Assembly: GCA_039707465.1 (NCBI GenBank)
Contig: CM077647.1
Location: 174,833,663-174,897,662 of the forward strand
Direction of reading: 5' to 3'
Length of the DNA: 64,000 nucleotides
From: Rhabdophis nuchalis
Lineage: Eukaryota > Chordata > Lepidosauria > Squamata > Natricidae
This document shows positions 1 through 11,600 of the stretch, one piece after another. A program made the translations under genes and the position numbers. A model generated the notes under the pieces. It was not told the origin of the DNA. It was given only the letters and a program-made list of their open reading frames with translations, and ran no database searches. Each line of letters opens with the position of its first letter. Positions within the stretch are counted from its first letter, which is position 1.

Positions 1-64
1 ATTCTGAACCAACTGCAGCCTTCGGGTGCATCTCAAGGGGAGCCCCATGTAGAGAGCGTTAGAG
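1..64 (-). mobile_element. L2/CR1-clade LINE fragment at the window edge
   Basis: The reverse complement matches the LINE 3' coding part seen at 22594 (ACATGGGGCTCCCCTTGAG). It sits in intron 3 of gene A, where gene D has plain intron sequence. Confidence 0.6.
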
Positions 65-912
65 AGACTTAGAAATTTGATAACCAATATTGCATGGAAG
101 TGTACATCTCCACTCTATTGTTTATTTGATATTATTTTGAGAAAATATAATGATGAACAGAAGCAGAATGACTAAAAAAACTCTTTCAAGATAGATAATA
201 TTTATTCATTGGTACAAAGATATTTGAGAGTCTGAGGTCTGATTAATTTCCAGATTTCAGAATTTGAGACAGAAGCTTTCTTTAATAAACAGATGAGAGG
301 CTGTTGCAAACTTAGGGTTATTTCATACTATGCATGCCATATTTAAAAATGGCCAGCTATTCCTTTAAATATCTCATAGACAGAAAACTCACCTTGCCAC
401 TCATGAAAATTTAAAGATCCACACAAAAAGTTCTTGGAGAATTTATTATTTTTGGAATAGGTAACAAAAAGTAATATAAAATTTCATTTTAGCTATTATT
501 GTGCAAGCTCTGCTGATTTATTAAATAACTCCTATCAATACCTGCACCATGATTTTGATAGTAGCCTCTTGATAATCTGAAGAGAAGAATAACCAAATGA
601 CAGAGTAACACTGAAATCAAGGGAGATTTCTTGGTTCTTATACAAAACAATATAACCCAGTTGGAAAAGACATTGGAGGTTTTCTAATTAAATTAGCTGT
701 CCAATCTCTTCATAAATATTCCCTATTATGGAGCACCCAGAACTTCTGAAGGCAATTCATTGTTATCACTATTAAGAAATTATCCTATTTCTATGTTTTC
801 CACATAGTAGATTTCGCTTGCAAAATGTATTAAGACTTTCCACAATGGGTTCAAAGACAATTCTATTTCAAGCTGGTCATTGAAATAAAAGAGTTTATTG
901 CAAAGGGAATAC
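65..912. other. Gene A intron 3 (partial)
   Basis: Homologous to gene D intron 3 with no gene of its own. A decayed CR1-like piece (about 655-790, GTTGGAAAAGACATTGG) is shared with B, C, D and E. Confidence 0.5.
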
Positions 913-1776
913 CTGCCAAGGCTGCAGCTGTGGAAGATCAGGTGTTTTGCCCATCATGGTTTTCCTCCTATTGGACCTCCACATGTGTAGAGCCTGCAAA
1001 GCATGAGCCACAGCATAAACAGCATTGTAGACACTGTAGCTTTGGCCAGTCATTTCCATTTCAAACAGAGGTGCAGGAAGATCCTCCAGCTTCATCTCCT
1101 CAGTGCATTTCCTATTGTCTATTTCTTGTAACTCTGGCTTTGGAAATGAACAATCAAATGACTGTTCCCAAATATACTGTCGAAAGCCATCTCTGGAGTC
1201 TGAAAGAGGATTGATGGCCTGAAGAAATTCCCTGAAACCTACAACTGCTCTTGAATGAACACTGAAGGAAAGAGCCCCATGGTACATCTGGAGACCCCAT
1301 TTGATTTGAACGCCTGCTAATGCAAAATCAATCTTTGCAGTCACAATCCACACCTTTCCATATAAGGCAGTTCCCTTGCTTTCAGGATCTGATATAAATA
1401 TTACAACTCTTAGCCACATAATTGTCCAGGATTCTCCATAGACAAGAAATACATTGGATTTGGTACTCAACATCTCAACGAAAGTAATTGACACTGTTTG
1501 ATAAGTGTCTTCCAGGCTTTCCAAGTGGATTATTTGGTCAAGCCTTTCTATGAACGCTGGACATATTCCATTCTGGGAAAGCAAGGGCTGCATTTTCTGT
1601 AAGAATTTTTCGCCATCGTTATTATGAACAGAAAATATCCCAATCCACGTCCAGCTGAAATGGTGAAGCAGTTGGACGATCCCAATGTACTGCTGGTCCT
1701 CTTTGGGGACCATGAAATAAAGTGAAGAGAGCTTACTGGTCTGAAATTCCTCCTGAGATAATGCGCCATATGTCAG
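913..1776 (-). CDS. Gene A exon 3 (ligand-binding domain)
   Basis: 864 bp, phase 0 at both ends, from LTYGALSQEEF to LQPWQ. It matches gene D exon 3 except for a cluster of about 19 substitutions between 1507 and 1682. Confidence 0.9.
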
Positions 1777-4700
1777 CTAAAAGAAAGTCCAGTAGAATTT
1801 TGATGAGTCTTTTGATAACATTTAATTTTTCTCTCTTTTTTCATATAAATTATATCCACTGAACACTTTCCCTAGCATTGCCTTAAGAATATAGAAACAA
1901 ATTTGGTGGAAATATTTCAAGCATATGCACTAGATCAGGAGTGTCAAACTGAAGGCCCAGTGGCTGGATTCGGTCTGGGGGATAATTAAACGTGGCCCAT
2001 GGTCTTCCCTGGAAACAGTGAAGGACCGGCCTGCGGTGGTAAAGCCTGGCCTTCGAAACCTCCATTTTGATTTTAGCATGCTGAAGCATGTCATCGCAAC
2101 AAAAAATGGAGGGGACCCCCTTTGGTCTGAGATAAGTGTAGTACATAAAATTATCTGCTGCAATGTTCTACCTGTCAATGACTACTTCAGCTTCAACCAC
2201 AACAATACATCAGCTCACAATAGATACAAACCCAAGGTGAAGTGCTCCAAACACGATTGCAGAAAACACAACTTCAGCAACATTGTGGTCAATGCCTGGA
2301 ATGCACTAAACGACTCTGTGGTTTCTTCCCCAAATCCCCAAAACTTTAACCTTAGACTGCCTACTGTCGACCTCACCCCATTCCTAAGTGTTTTGTAAGG
2401 AGCATGCATAAATGCACCAACATGCCTACCATCCCTGTCCTAATGTTCCCTTGTATTCGTCTCCATTTCATGTATTCAAAATCATGCTTATACTTTTATA
2501 TGCTATCTAATATATGAAGAAGAAAACTTTATTGCCGTTATGGACCAGAGATCAAGACAAACAAATCACATGGAGATATACAGCCGAGCCCCACTAAAGG
2601 GTGGGAGACAATAGGCAAAATCGATGATAAAGACCATTCTGTCAACCGTACCATCTAACCGTTATGGAAATGTAAATCGATGCTTTAGGAATATGATCAG
2701 TTCAAATTGTGCATATATAGTAGATACCATGTGAGAGTTTACATGAAACCTGCATATCAGCACCTTATGCAGCCACCAAGTGATACACTGCAGACAGACT
2801 GGCCTCAGACAGTGGGACCAACCCGACCCTTCCCACGGTTCTTACATGCCAAAACTGCAGTAAAATTTTTTGCAACTTTTAGTGTGATGTTAGAGTCAGT
2901 GTCCTGGAGTAAAAGGCAAAGACTATGATTTCCGGTTAGTCCAGGAAATCTTTGGCAGATAGGGGAAATAAGTTGTAGTCTTTCCTCCCGGTAGTTGTGA
3001 ATACAATGTGAACTAGCGATTCTGGAGATCGGCCGTCACATGAACAGTGGGTGGGCTTTACACCCCCTGAAAGTCTGCTATCTAGGGCATTTGAGGGGAT
3101 CACATTAAAGCATGCCTTTAGAAATGCCAGCCTGTATTTAATGGAGGATAGCTCAGAGAGATATTTAGGGGGGGTGCATCAGGGGAATAATACCAAGAGA
3201 AAATGGAGAACAAATTCCTACACCAAGTGCCAAATTCTGTTGTCTTTCAATGTCATCCAAACGTTGGAATATCAACGACTTAGCAGCATCGGGGCCAAGT
3301 ATAAAGACTTCAATGGGGGAGATGCCTATCTTCATGAGTTTGGTGTGGATATTGCGGGCCCAAGGGCTGTGGAAGTCATCCCACCATAAGCTCTGTCCTA
3401 TATAATAGTCTGGGAGTCTGGCCCACAGGGCCAGCCAGTAGCCAATTGCACGTTTCCATAGAATGGTATCGGGCGATGGTATGCCCAGTTCCAAATGGAT
3501 TGCAGCATTACTCACACAAGGGGGGACTCCCATTAAGCGGTGTAAGAACTGGCTTTGAACAGACTCAAGACGGGAAATATTTGCTGGGACCCAAAGAGGA
3601 GCGCCATATCTAATATATGATTGACAAAATAAATAAATAAAAAAATCGGTTGTGGGAAAGTAATGACTTTCAAATGTTCTCTTAGCTACTCCTGGTACTC
3701 ACTTTGTGTAACCAACATGGTAGTTTCAAAAAACAATGCTAAGCATTTGACCTTAAGCCATGTAAAACATATAAGCACATATTAACACAAACCTAAGCAT
3801 AATTTTGATGTGTATTAATTATTCCATAACAACAATAAGATTAAGAATTTTCTTCTCAACCCCTTTAAAACTTACTTGTGGAATCTTGAAGAATCCTATA
3901 ATTTCAGCTATATAAGATGATGTGACAAAATCCAGTCCCCCAATGATAGCCATGAGATTCTTCTGACTATCACACTTGTAGTTAGGGGCAAATTCCTTGG
4001 ATTTGAAAAGTAGGTCCAGAGTGGTGCGATAGGTCATCCTTGGGTTGAAGTAACTGTCATAGATGTGGAACCCAAGAGTGACATTGGGTAAGATCTGGGA
4101 GTCCTCATTTATCTCTTTCACAGCAAATGTCAAGGCAAGGATGTGCTGGTAGAACTTCATTATGACACTGCAAAGGATTTAAATATCCCAGTTGAAAAAG
4201 GAAGTTGATTATTCTCTTAAGGTGACATCAATTCTCTATGAATAACCAACATTTATTTCTCTGATGAAAGCGGGAAAGCAATGGGTTTTCTAACATGCTG
4301 AATTATTTGTACAACAAAGTATGTAGAACAAAAACAATTCCAGCATATAAATCAGTCATTTATTGTATATATTTTGTTAGGAATGATGATACAGATTTAA
4401 AATAAATATTACAAATGTCCTTCAAAAGATGTTTAGCACCAAAGTTTTGTACATTATATTACAAGTACTTTACAATCAAGTAAAAAAAAGTATTTCCCCA
4501 TAACTAGATACATTTGAAGGACAAGATATAATTTATTCTCTAATAAGAAAAATCATGGAAATTGATTAAGATTAGAAAATGAAAAAAAAATCCTTACTTT
4601 AGTACGTCATACTGTGTTATAGAAGGATATTCCTTAAAATCAATTCCTAGAAGGTTGTAAAAGATGTGGGTTGCCATCCCACCAATGATGTGGTCACCAG

Positions 4701-4794
4701 GTTGGTACCACTCATGTGGAATAAGGAAAGCATCACTCACAGGGCAGCTTAGCATCCCTATTTTCTTCACCAGGAATACTAGGAGAAGCAACAT
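913..4794 (-). CDS. Gene A: vomeronasal type-2 receptor, 5' half (exons 1-3; exons 4-6 outside window)
   Basis: This is the N-terminal half of a class C GPCR of the V2R family, which detects peptide or protein cues in vomeronasal neurons. Exons are 4598-4794, 3876-4167 and 913-1776. They encode a signal peptide and most of the Venus-flytrap ligand-binding domain (451 codons, in frame across both junctions). The ATG at 4794 gives a hydrophobic start (MLLLLVFLVKK). Exon 2 carries FAVKEINED and exon 3 carries FSWTWIGIF and GALSFSVHS, all typical of V2Rs. Exon 3 ends PWQ before a GT donor at 912. Exon 4 would be expected to the left, but the window begins in an L2-type repeat. Gene D is its near-identical copy 43359 bp away. 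No stop or frameshift is seen, but the seven-helix part cannot be judged. Confidence 0.9.
1929..2400 (+). mobile_element. DNA-transposon edge plus LINE 3' fragment in gene A intron 2
   Basis: An AGGAGTGTCAAACTGAAGGC segment resembles a hAT-type terminus. It is followed by the end of a non-LTR reverse transcriptase frame (VVNAWNALNDSVVSS to a stop at 2398). Family naming is tentative. Confidence 0.45.
2480..3640 (-). mobile_element. Non-LTR retrotransposon fragment in gene A intron 2
   Basis: A minus-strand frame (3533-3165, MGVPPCVSNAAIHLELGIPS onward, with ALWARLPDYYIG) looks like the C-terminal part of a LINE protein. I cannot assign its clade. The same insert is in gene D at 45840-47000, so it predates the duplication. 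Confidence 0.4.
3876..4167 (-). CDS. Gene A exon 2 (ligand-binding domain)
   Basis: 292 bp between a TTTGCAG acceptor and a GTAAG donor. It encodes [17 protein letters not shown] through FFKIPQ, the first lobe of the Venus flytrap. Confidence 0.88.
4598..4794 (-). CDS. Gene A exon 1 (start codon, signal peptide)
   Basis: 197 bp from the ATG to a GT donor (phase 2). It encodes a leucine-rich signal peptide and then CPVSDAFLIPHEWYQPGD, the usual mature N-terminus of this subfamily. Confidence 0.85.
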
Positions 4795-4841
4795 CTGCAC
4801 TCTTGAAAATGTCTTTGTCTTTCATCGTTATTATTTCAAGG

Positions 4842-5200
4842 TTTATATCTGAGAGTGCACCTAATCAGAAAACCTATCATTGGGTATTAGGATGCCCTTG
4901 AGATTGACAATTCATTTTTTGAATTGCATCTGGGTTTGAACACGTATTCTGACAGAAGAGAATAAAGGGGAGGAAACCTGTAGCAAGGACTGTGACACAC
5001 AGATGTTATTATCCTTGTGCAAATCCCCTTGGGTTCAAGATGCATTGATTTTTGTTGAATTGAAATAGCCTTCTCTGCAGTCTTTGAAGTTTTTGCCCAG
5101 TTCAGGAAGTCTGGTGATTCCTGTAGGAGATAACTATTTTGTTGTTGATAAGAGAATGGACGGATAGTGTTTAAATATTTCTTGAAAGGCACAATTGATA
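4842..5200 (-). promoter_or_regulatory. Conserved 5' flank of gene A
   Basis: This stretch upstream of exon 1 is clearly similar to the flanks of B and C, although the genes belong to two lineages. It includes a TATA-like GATATAAACC about 55 bp before the ATG. It may hold the core promoter and 5' UTR; nothing else proves that. Confidence 0.35.
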
Positions 5201-5309
5201 TTTGGAATTTATATTCTGTTTACAATGATTAGTAGGTGCAGTTCACTCTCCTTTCCATAGAATTAAGATGCCTAGCAATAGTAGGATTCAATTTTTTTAC
5301 TAACCATTC

Positions 5310-5560
5310 TGTTGGCATGGTTGTTGGTCATGGCATGGCTTCATAGGTGTATCTTGATGGGTGTGGCATGGGCGTGGCTTGGTGGGTGTGGCAGAGGAAG
5401 GTTACTCCAAAATCCCCATTCCCTCATTTGGGATGTGGGAGGCAAAGAATAGATGTGGGCGGGGCCAGTCAGAGGTGGTATTTACTGATTCCCGAACTAC
5501 TCAAAATTTCCATTACAGATTCTCCAGAACTGATCAGAACCTGCTGAATACCACACAGGA
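5310..5560. mobile_element. GTGTGG/TTCTCCAGAACTG repeat downstream of gene B
   Basis: Contains GGCATGGCTTCATAGG and CAGAACCTGCTGAATACCAC, resembling an interspersed MITE-like repeat also seen reversed at 38780-38943. Copy at 48669-48919. Confidence 0.35.
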
Positions 5561-5872
5561 TGCCTAGATATTTTCCCAGTCCCCCATGTAACCCTTTCCA
5601 TGGTATTCTTCCAGATCCCCCTAGATGGGAGGGAATGCCTCTATTTTTTCCACAATTTTGGGTTGGGTGACATTTTTGTTTACTTCAGCCATGAGGAAGC
5701 AGCATATATTTTTATTCTATTTGGAAATAAACAGGAGTCTGCAGACTTAAGATGTTACTGTGGATTTTAACCTCTTTCATGGATCAATTCAGGACAGGTT
5801 GTAACTCCATAGTAAAATCTGTGGTGATATATACCTCACAATTTCCAAAGAGCAGAAAGTTCTTCCAATGTC

Positions 5873-5967
5873 CTTTTCTTTCTTTCTTCCTTCCTTCTTT
5901 CCTTCCTTCCTTCCTTCCTTCCTTCCTTCCTTCCTTCCTTCCTCCCTCCCTCCCTCCCTCCCTCCCT

Positions 5968-6010
<43 letters not shown>

Positions 6011-6029
6011 CCTCCCTCCCTCCCTCCAA
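5873..6029 (+). repeat. CTTC/CCTC/CT microsatellite
   Basis: Pure pyrimidine array of about 157 bp. The duplicate copy at 49236-49341 is about 50 bp shorter. The apparent Ser/Pro/Leu and Arg/Glu/Gly frames in it are artefacts. Confidence 0.95.
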
Positions 6030-6289
6030 TCTGTTCCTGACTCGTTATGAGATATCATTTTATTATCATTGTTGGACACCACAGAACTAACAATTGCACA
6101 AATTAAAATGCATCAAGTATAAATTGACTGTAGAGACCTTTTAGAGAGAGTGGGTAAAGGAGAAAAGATGTAAGTAATATGTACTTTTTCTGTGGGAAGT
6201 CTCAGACTATCTTCTTGGAGATACTTTGCTCTTAACCATCTACTCCCTTTTGTTCCTGTCCAAGTGTTTTGCACTTATATTTCTCCCTG

Positions 6290-6830
6290 TTTTCTTGTGC
6301 TTCGCTTATCTGTTTTCAGATAAGATTTGTTGATGTGGGCACTCTGTTTTGTGGGTCCTCTATGGATGCTCACAGCTGCTCCTGTTCTGCATGCTCCTCT
6401 CAGTCACTGCTATGGTTGCCACTGCTCATTTGGTCCGCTGTGCTACTCTCAGTCACTGCTAGACCACCACGCTGCTCTTAATCAATTCTTCACTCTTCTG
6501 CTATCTGCACTGCTACTGCTCAAGGTCTGTCAAAGCCGTTTGTCTACTGCAACCTAGCTCCATTTCACTGCTGCTAAGTGGCCTCTATTTGCTCAGCACT
6601 GACTCTGCTCAAATGTCAGGCTGGGTCACTAGGCTGCCTCTCAGCTGGGCCATCTATCAGCTGGGCCACATCTCAACTGGGCCACTTCCCAGTTGTGCCA
6701 AAATTCAGTTGTGCCACTGCTCAGATGGGCTATTTCTCAGTTGGACCAAAACTCAGCTAGGCTAACTCTCAGTTGTGCCACCTCTCAACTTGACACCTCT
6801 CAGCTGGGCTACCTCTGACCTCTTTGTTCA
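6290..6830. repeat. Degenerate CTGCT / CAGCTGGGCCAC repeat 3' of gene B
   Basis: Irregular repeats of about 17-18 bp (CAGCTGGGCCACATCTCA type) after a CTCAGTCACTGCT-rich part. Related sequence lies 3' of E (49600-50130), 3' of C (22130-22570) and at 20370-20480, so it belongs to the ancestral 3' flank. Confidence 0.55.
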
Positions 6831-7157
6831 AGGAGTACACATAGTTTTTTAAAAAAAACTCCTCTAGCTAATCATGATGTTGCTCTCTTGATATAGTTTG
6901 CAAGCAGAGAGAAGTATATGTTTTTTCTATGATTTGAGCTGAATTTCAGCAGATTATGTTTTAAAATGCCAGACTTTTAATTGTAAACAAGTTCAAATCA
7001 CTCTTTGGTATGATCATAGGTCAACATACAATTTAAATAAAGCATGAGACAGAAAGAAAAATACATTTCTTTTCATTTCACTGCATTTCCCATATTATTC
7101 ATATCTGATAACAGGTTGCTCTGGAAATAGATATACAGGTACAATGAAACATATATA

Positions 7158-7219
7158 AAACGTGTCCCTTCGGGGAGAGGGGGCGGTCTATAAATTTAAT
7201 AAATTATTATTATTATTAA
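7158..7219 (+). mobile_element. Short LINE/SINE 3'-tail fragment
   Basis: CCCTTCGGGGAGAGGGGGCG followed by TATAAAT and ATT repeats. Absent at the matching place 3' of gene C (about 23590), present 3' of E (50475-50536). Confidence 0.5.
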
Positions 7220-7301
7220 TTATATAACTTTCCCACAAAAAGAAGTCTTTCTATTCCTTTTTTTTCAACTCTTCTGCTCAGCCAGAAATATCACATGGGC
7301 A

Positions 7302-8191
7302 CTAATTCCTCTTTGTGAGTTGCTCTCTGTGGTTGAGATCAGGCCGCAAAACAATGATGTAGCATTTTGGCAGGAATATGCATCCCAGTAATGCAGCACT
7401 GGAGGCCAAAATAGAGAAGACCTCCACAGCCACCATGGCTTTTCCTTTTGTGCTCAGATAGGCTGGAAAGAAGGAGATCCACACACTGCAAAAGGCCAAC
7501 ATGCTAAAGGTGATGAACTTGGCTTCGTTAAAGCTGTCAGGTAATTTACGGGCGAGGAAAGCCACAATGAAGCTGGCAATGGCCAAGATACCCATGTAGC
7601 CCAAGACACAGTAGAAGAAGAAAGCTGACCCCTCATTGCACTGTAAAATCATTTTTTGGAGCTCTGAGCGCATGTCCAACTCAGGGAAAGGGGGAGATGT
7701 CAACAACCAAATTATACAGATACATATTTGTAACAGAGAGCATGAGAGGACAATAGAAAAGGCTAATCTCTTCCCCACCCATCTCCTCATCTGAGATCCT
7801 GGTTTAGTGGCCATGAAAGCCACAACCACAGTGATGGTTTTGGCCAGTACACTAGAAATGGCCACTGAGAAGGTGATGCCAAACATTGATTGTCGGAGAA
7901 GGCAGATCGCTTTGCCAGGCTGGCTGAGAAAGAACAAAGAGGAGAGAAAACAGAGGAGAAGAGAGACAAGCAGTGTATAGGTGAGGTTGGCTTTGACAAT
8001 GGGAGTATTCCTATACTTAATAAAAGTTCCAAGTATCCAAGAAGTGAAGAAGAAGAAACAAAGAGCTGCGGAGGATAAACCAATTCCTAAAGTTTCTTCA
8101 AAAGTTAGAAAGACCAGCAGTTTCAGGTTACAGCCTTTCTTTTCTTCATTTGGATAATGATCTTCTGAACACTCAAAGCAATCTTTCATAT
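7302..8191 (-). CDS. Gene B exon 6 (seven-helix domain)
   Basis: Acceptor TTCCAG; about 296 codons ending with TAG. It carries V2R landmarks [28 protein letters not shown] and FLPKCYIIV. Loop 1 reads [11 protein letters not shown] where all other copies here have [14 protein letters not shown] (9 bp absent near 7986). Confidence 0.9.
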
Positions 8192-8566
8192 CTGGAAGAA
8201 AAGTAAAGCAGTTTTACATCTATGAGCTGATAACCTGGCATTGCCCGGGTATTTATTTATATGAGGAAAGGTCTGGACCAAAGATAATTTCTAAGGTTGG
8301 ATTTTTCTCCTTAATAGAGGGAGCCTCTTGTGGAGTATTGTGAAGCTGTTACCATTGCAATACTGAGCTGTACAGGAGAAGCCATTTGAAGGTACAACAG
8401 GCTGTATTGTAATAGAACACAAACCCCAAGGGGTATTAGGGTTACTTTACCCCCTTAGTATTTGTTTCCAGAGACAAATACTAAGTCAAATACTTTAAGT
8501 CAGCTGTGTACCAAGTTTGATTGAAATTGTACAAGGTGTTCCGGAGTTATTCTGGAACATACACAT

Positions 8567-8642
<76 letters not shown>

Positions 8643-11600
8643 CTTGATGCATTCAATAATACTCAAAATCAGCTCATTAATATTATACAAGTAAGAAACT
8701 ACTAACAAGTATTAATTAATTTTTGTTTAAATCTAATGAAAAATGGCAGAATTTCTACCCTACCATTTTGATTTGAAATCTTCCCTTCTGGGCATGGAAC
8801 ACAGTCATAGCAGCAGAACTGATCCCCCTCAATCGCTTTCTTCCAGGATCCAGGGAAACAGGGGTCATTGCATCGAGAATGTGGAGGAACCTGGCAATAA
8901 GCACAAAAGGATTTTAAAAGCGAGATATTTAAAATAGTTTGCAATATTTTGTTCCTTTACGCAGAGAAATTATTTTGGGTTTCATAAAGGTATACTGAAT
9001 TTATCAATTTATCACCAACTTAAAAAGATGTAGAAACCACAATGATGCAGAAAAGGTCCTGTTTGAAGAACAGGGTGGGAAAATAATAACCCTTGGTTAC
9101 AAACTCATGAAAACATGGACATTCAGGGGGTTGGACTAGAAGACCTACAAGGTCCCTTCCAACTCTGCAATTGTATTGTATTACTCTTGTGATTTCAAAT
9201 GGAAAGGCAAACCAAATCTGCAAACATAGCTTTTGTATTGTAATATCATTTTGTCAAATTGATGAGTACTTGATTATCAACAACAAGAAAATTCCATTCT
9301 TTCTTTAATATACAGTTATAAGATTTGGAATGAGATTAGGTTGAATATGGCATCATAACAGATTAAGATATGGTCAATTCACTAATCTGCTACCTGGTTA
9401 AAAGCTGGATTCCAGACAATCACATCTTCATTGATCCATAATTGCTTTCCATTTGGAGCCTCTAGATCCAGCTTTCCAACTCTAACTCTCTGAAAGGATC
9501 TGTTTGGAAAAGTGATCATGTTGGTGATGTCGAATCCACCACTTGCTTCTCCTTTCTCATTCAGGAACACTCCCTCCCCAACTGTATTGTTAAAAGAAAT
9601 GCCTTGAAGAAATGAATGGAGCTAATTGAAAGTGAATAAAAGAGGGAGGGAATCAATAGGAATGTAACAGAAAAGAAAACATCATAATCAAGTTTAATTC
9701 ACTCATTCTGCCCATTCCAATAACTATTGTTAAATATGTAAACTTAGAAATTTTATAATCACTATTGTATGGAAATATATATGTCCACTCTATTATTTAT
9801 TTGATATTATTTTAAGGAAACATAACAATGAACAGAAGCAGAATGTAAATAGGCTTGTGGAATTATGTCAATTTAGCCAATTAAGTTTACTAAAAAAAAA
9901 CCAATTCAAGACAGATAATATATAATATTCATGTCAGCTTGCAAACCATCACCATAACAATTATCAAGCTCCCATAGAGAAGTGTGAATTCCAAACATTC
10001 CTGTGGTCGGAATGGAATCTCAAGATGACCTGTGACTGCGCATGCATAGATTTAATTTCAATGCTAATTGGGTAACATGATTTATGACAGGTGAAGGGAA
10101 GGGGGCATAGGGGGTAATGTTCAGACGCCATCAAATAATTTTCAGTTCTGGCTCCACCGGAGACTCAGCCAAGATGTTAATCCTAATAAATGGATGTTTT
10201 TTGAAGCTTGTCTTGAGGCTGTGAATTAACTGGGGTTTTCTCTTGGGAGCTTCACAATTTACTCATTGGTAGAAAGCTATTTGAGAGTCAGAAAGCTATT
10301 TGAGATTAATTTCCAGATTTTAGAATTTGAAACGCAAGCTTTCTTTAATGGATAAATGACTGTTAGTGACTGTTGCAAACTTAGATTTCTTTCATATTAT
10401 GCATGCCACACTTAAAAAGGGCCAACTATGCCTGTCAATAACCCATAGAGACTGAAAATTCAGCTCATCACTAAAGAAGAGAAAGGGAATCGATAGCAAT
10501 ATAACAGGGAAGAAAACATCATAATCAAGCTTCATTCACTCATTCTTCATATTCCAATAACTATTATTAAATATCTACACTTAGAAATTTGATAATCAAT
10601 GTTGCATAAAAATAAACATGTACATTCCATTATCTTTTTGATATTATTTTAAGTAAAGATATTATTTTATTTTAAGTAAAGATAGGAATGAACTAAAGCA
10701 GAATGAAAATAGGCTTTTGGATTTAGGTAATTATTTCTGTTTCATGTCTTCTACTTAAGCCACTAATTCAAGATGGATCAAATCTAATCTTTCCTCATTG
10801 GCACAAAGCTATTTGAGGGTCTGATTAATTTGTTTTAGCCAGATTTTGGAATCTGAGGCTTAAGCATTCTCTGATAGATAAATGAGAAGAAGAGGCTATT
10901 GGAAACAAAGAGTTGTTTAAAACTATGCATGATACATCTAAGAAGGACCACCACTTCATCCCTCTAAATCTCTGATAGGAGGCAGAAAGCTCAGCTTCTT
11001 ATTCAAGAAAGGTTCATGAGCCACACAAATAGTTCTTAGCAAATTGATCATTTTTGGAAGAGACAGTGAAAGGTAATGTAAATTACCTTATCTTATTGTG
11101 CAATGTATGGTGATTTATTAAATAACTATTGACACCTAAACTATGATTGGTATAGCAGCTTCTGGATGATCAGAACAGCGGAATAACTAAATGACAAAAT
11201 AAGAACACAAATCAGTTTTTCTGTATTGGTTTTATGCAACCAAACTTCACAGAGTTGAAAGGGACATTGTAAGTCTTCTAGTCCACCACCCTGGTCAAAG
11301 AGAAGATCCTACAATGATTTAGAGACTCCAACCTCTTCATAAAAATCTCTAGTTAGGTAGCACCCATGATGTCTAAAGACACATGTTTTTACACTAATTC
11401 ATTGTTCTGTCCATATATTGTACCCTATTTCTATGTTTTTCTCATACTTAAGTTGATTCCACGTGCAGAAAATATTAAGACTTCCCACGAAGGTTTGAAA
11501 AGATAATTCTACATCAAACTGCTCATTGAAACAAAAGAAGAGTCCAGTGCAAAGGGAATACCTGCCAAGGCTGCAGCTGTGGAAGGTCAGGTTTTTTACC

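Noticed and set aside
3051..3389. 112-codon plus-strand frame in gene A intron 2
   Set aside because: Shadow of the minus-strand LINE frame at 3165-3533.
4887..5192. 101-codon minus-strand frame upstream of gene A (also at 48246)
   Set aside because: It lies in the conserved 5' flank and the related B and C flanks do not preserve the frame; more likely regulatory or UTR sequence.
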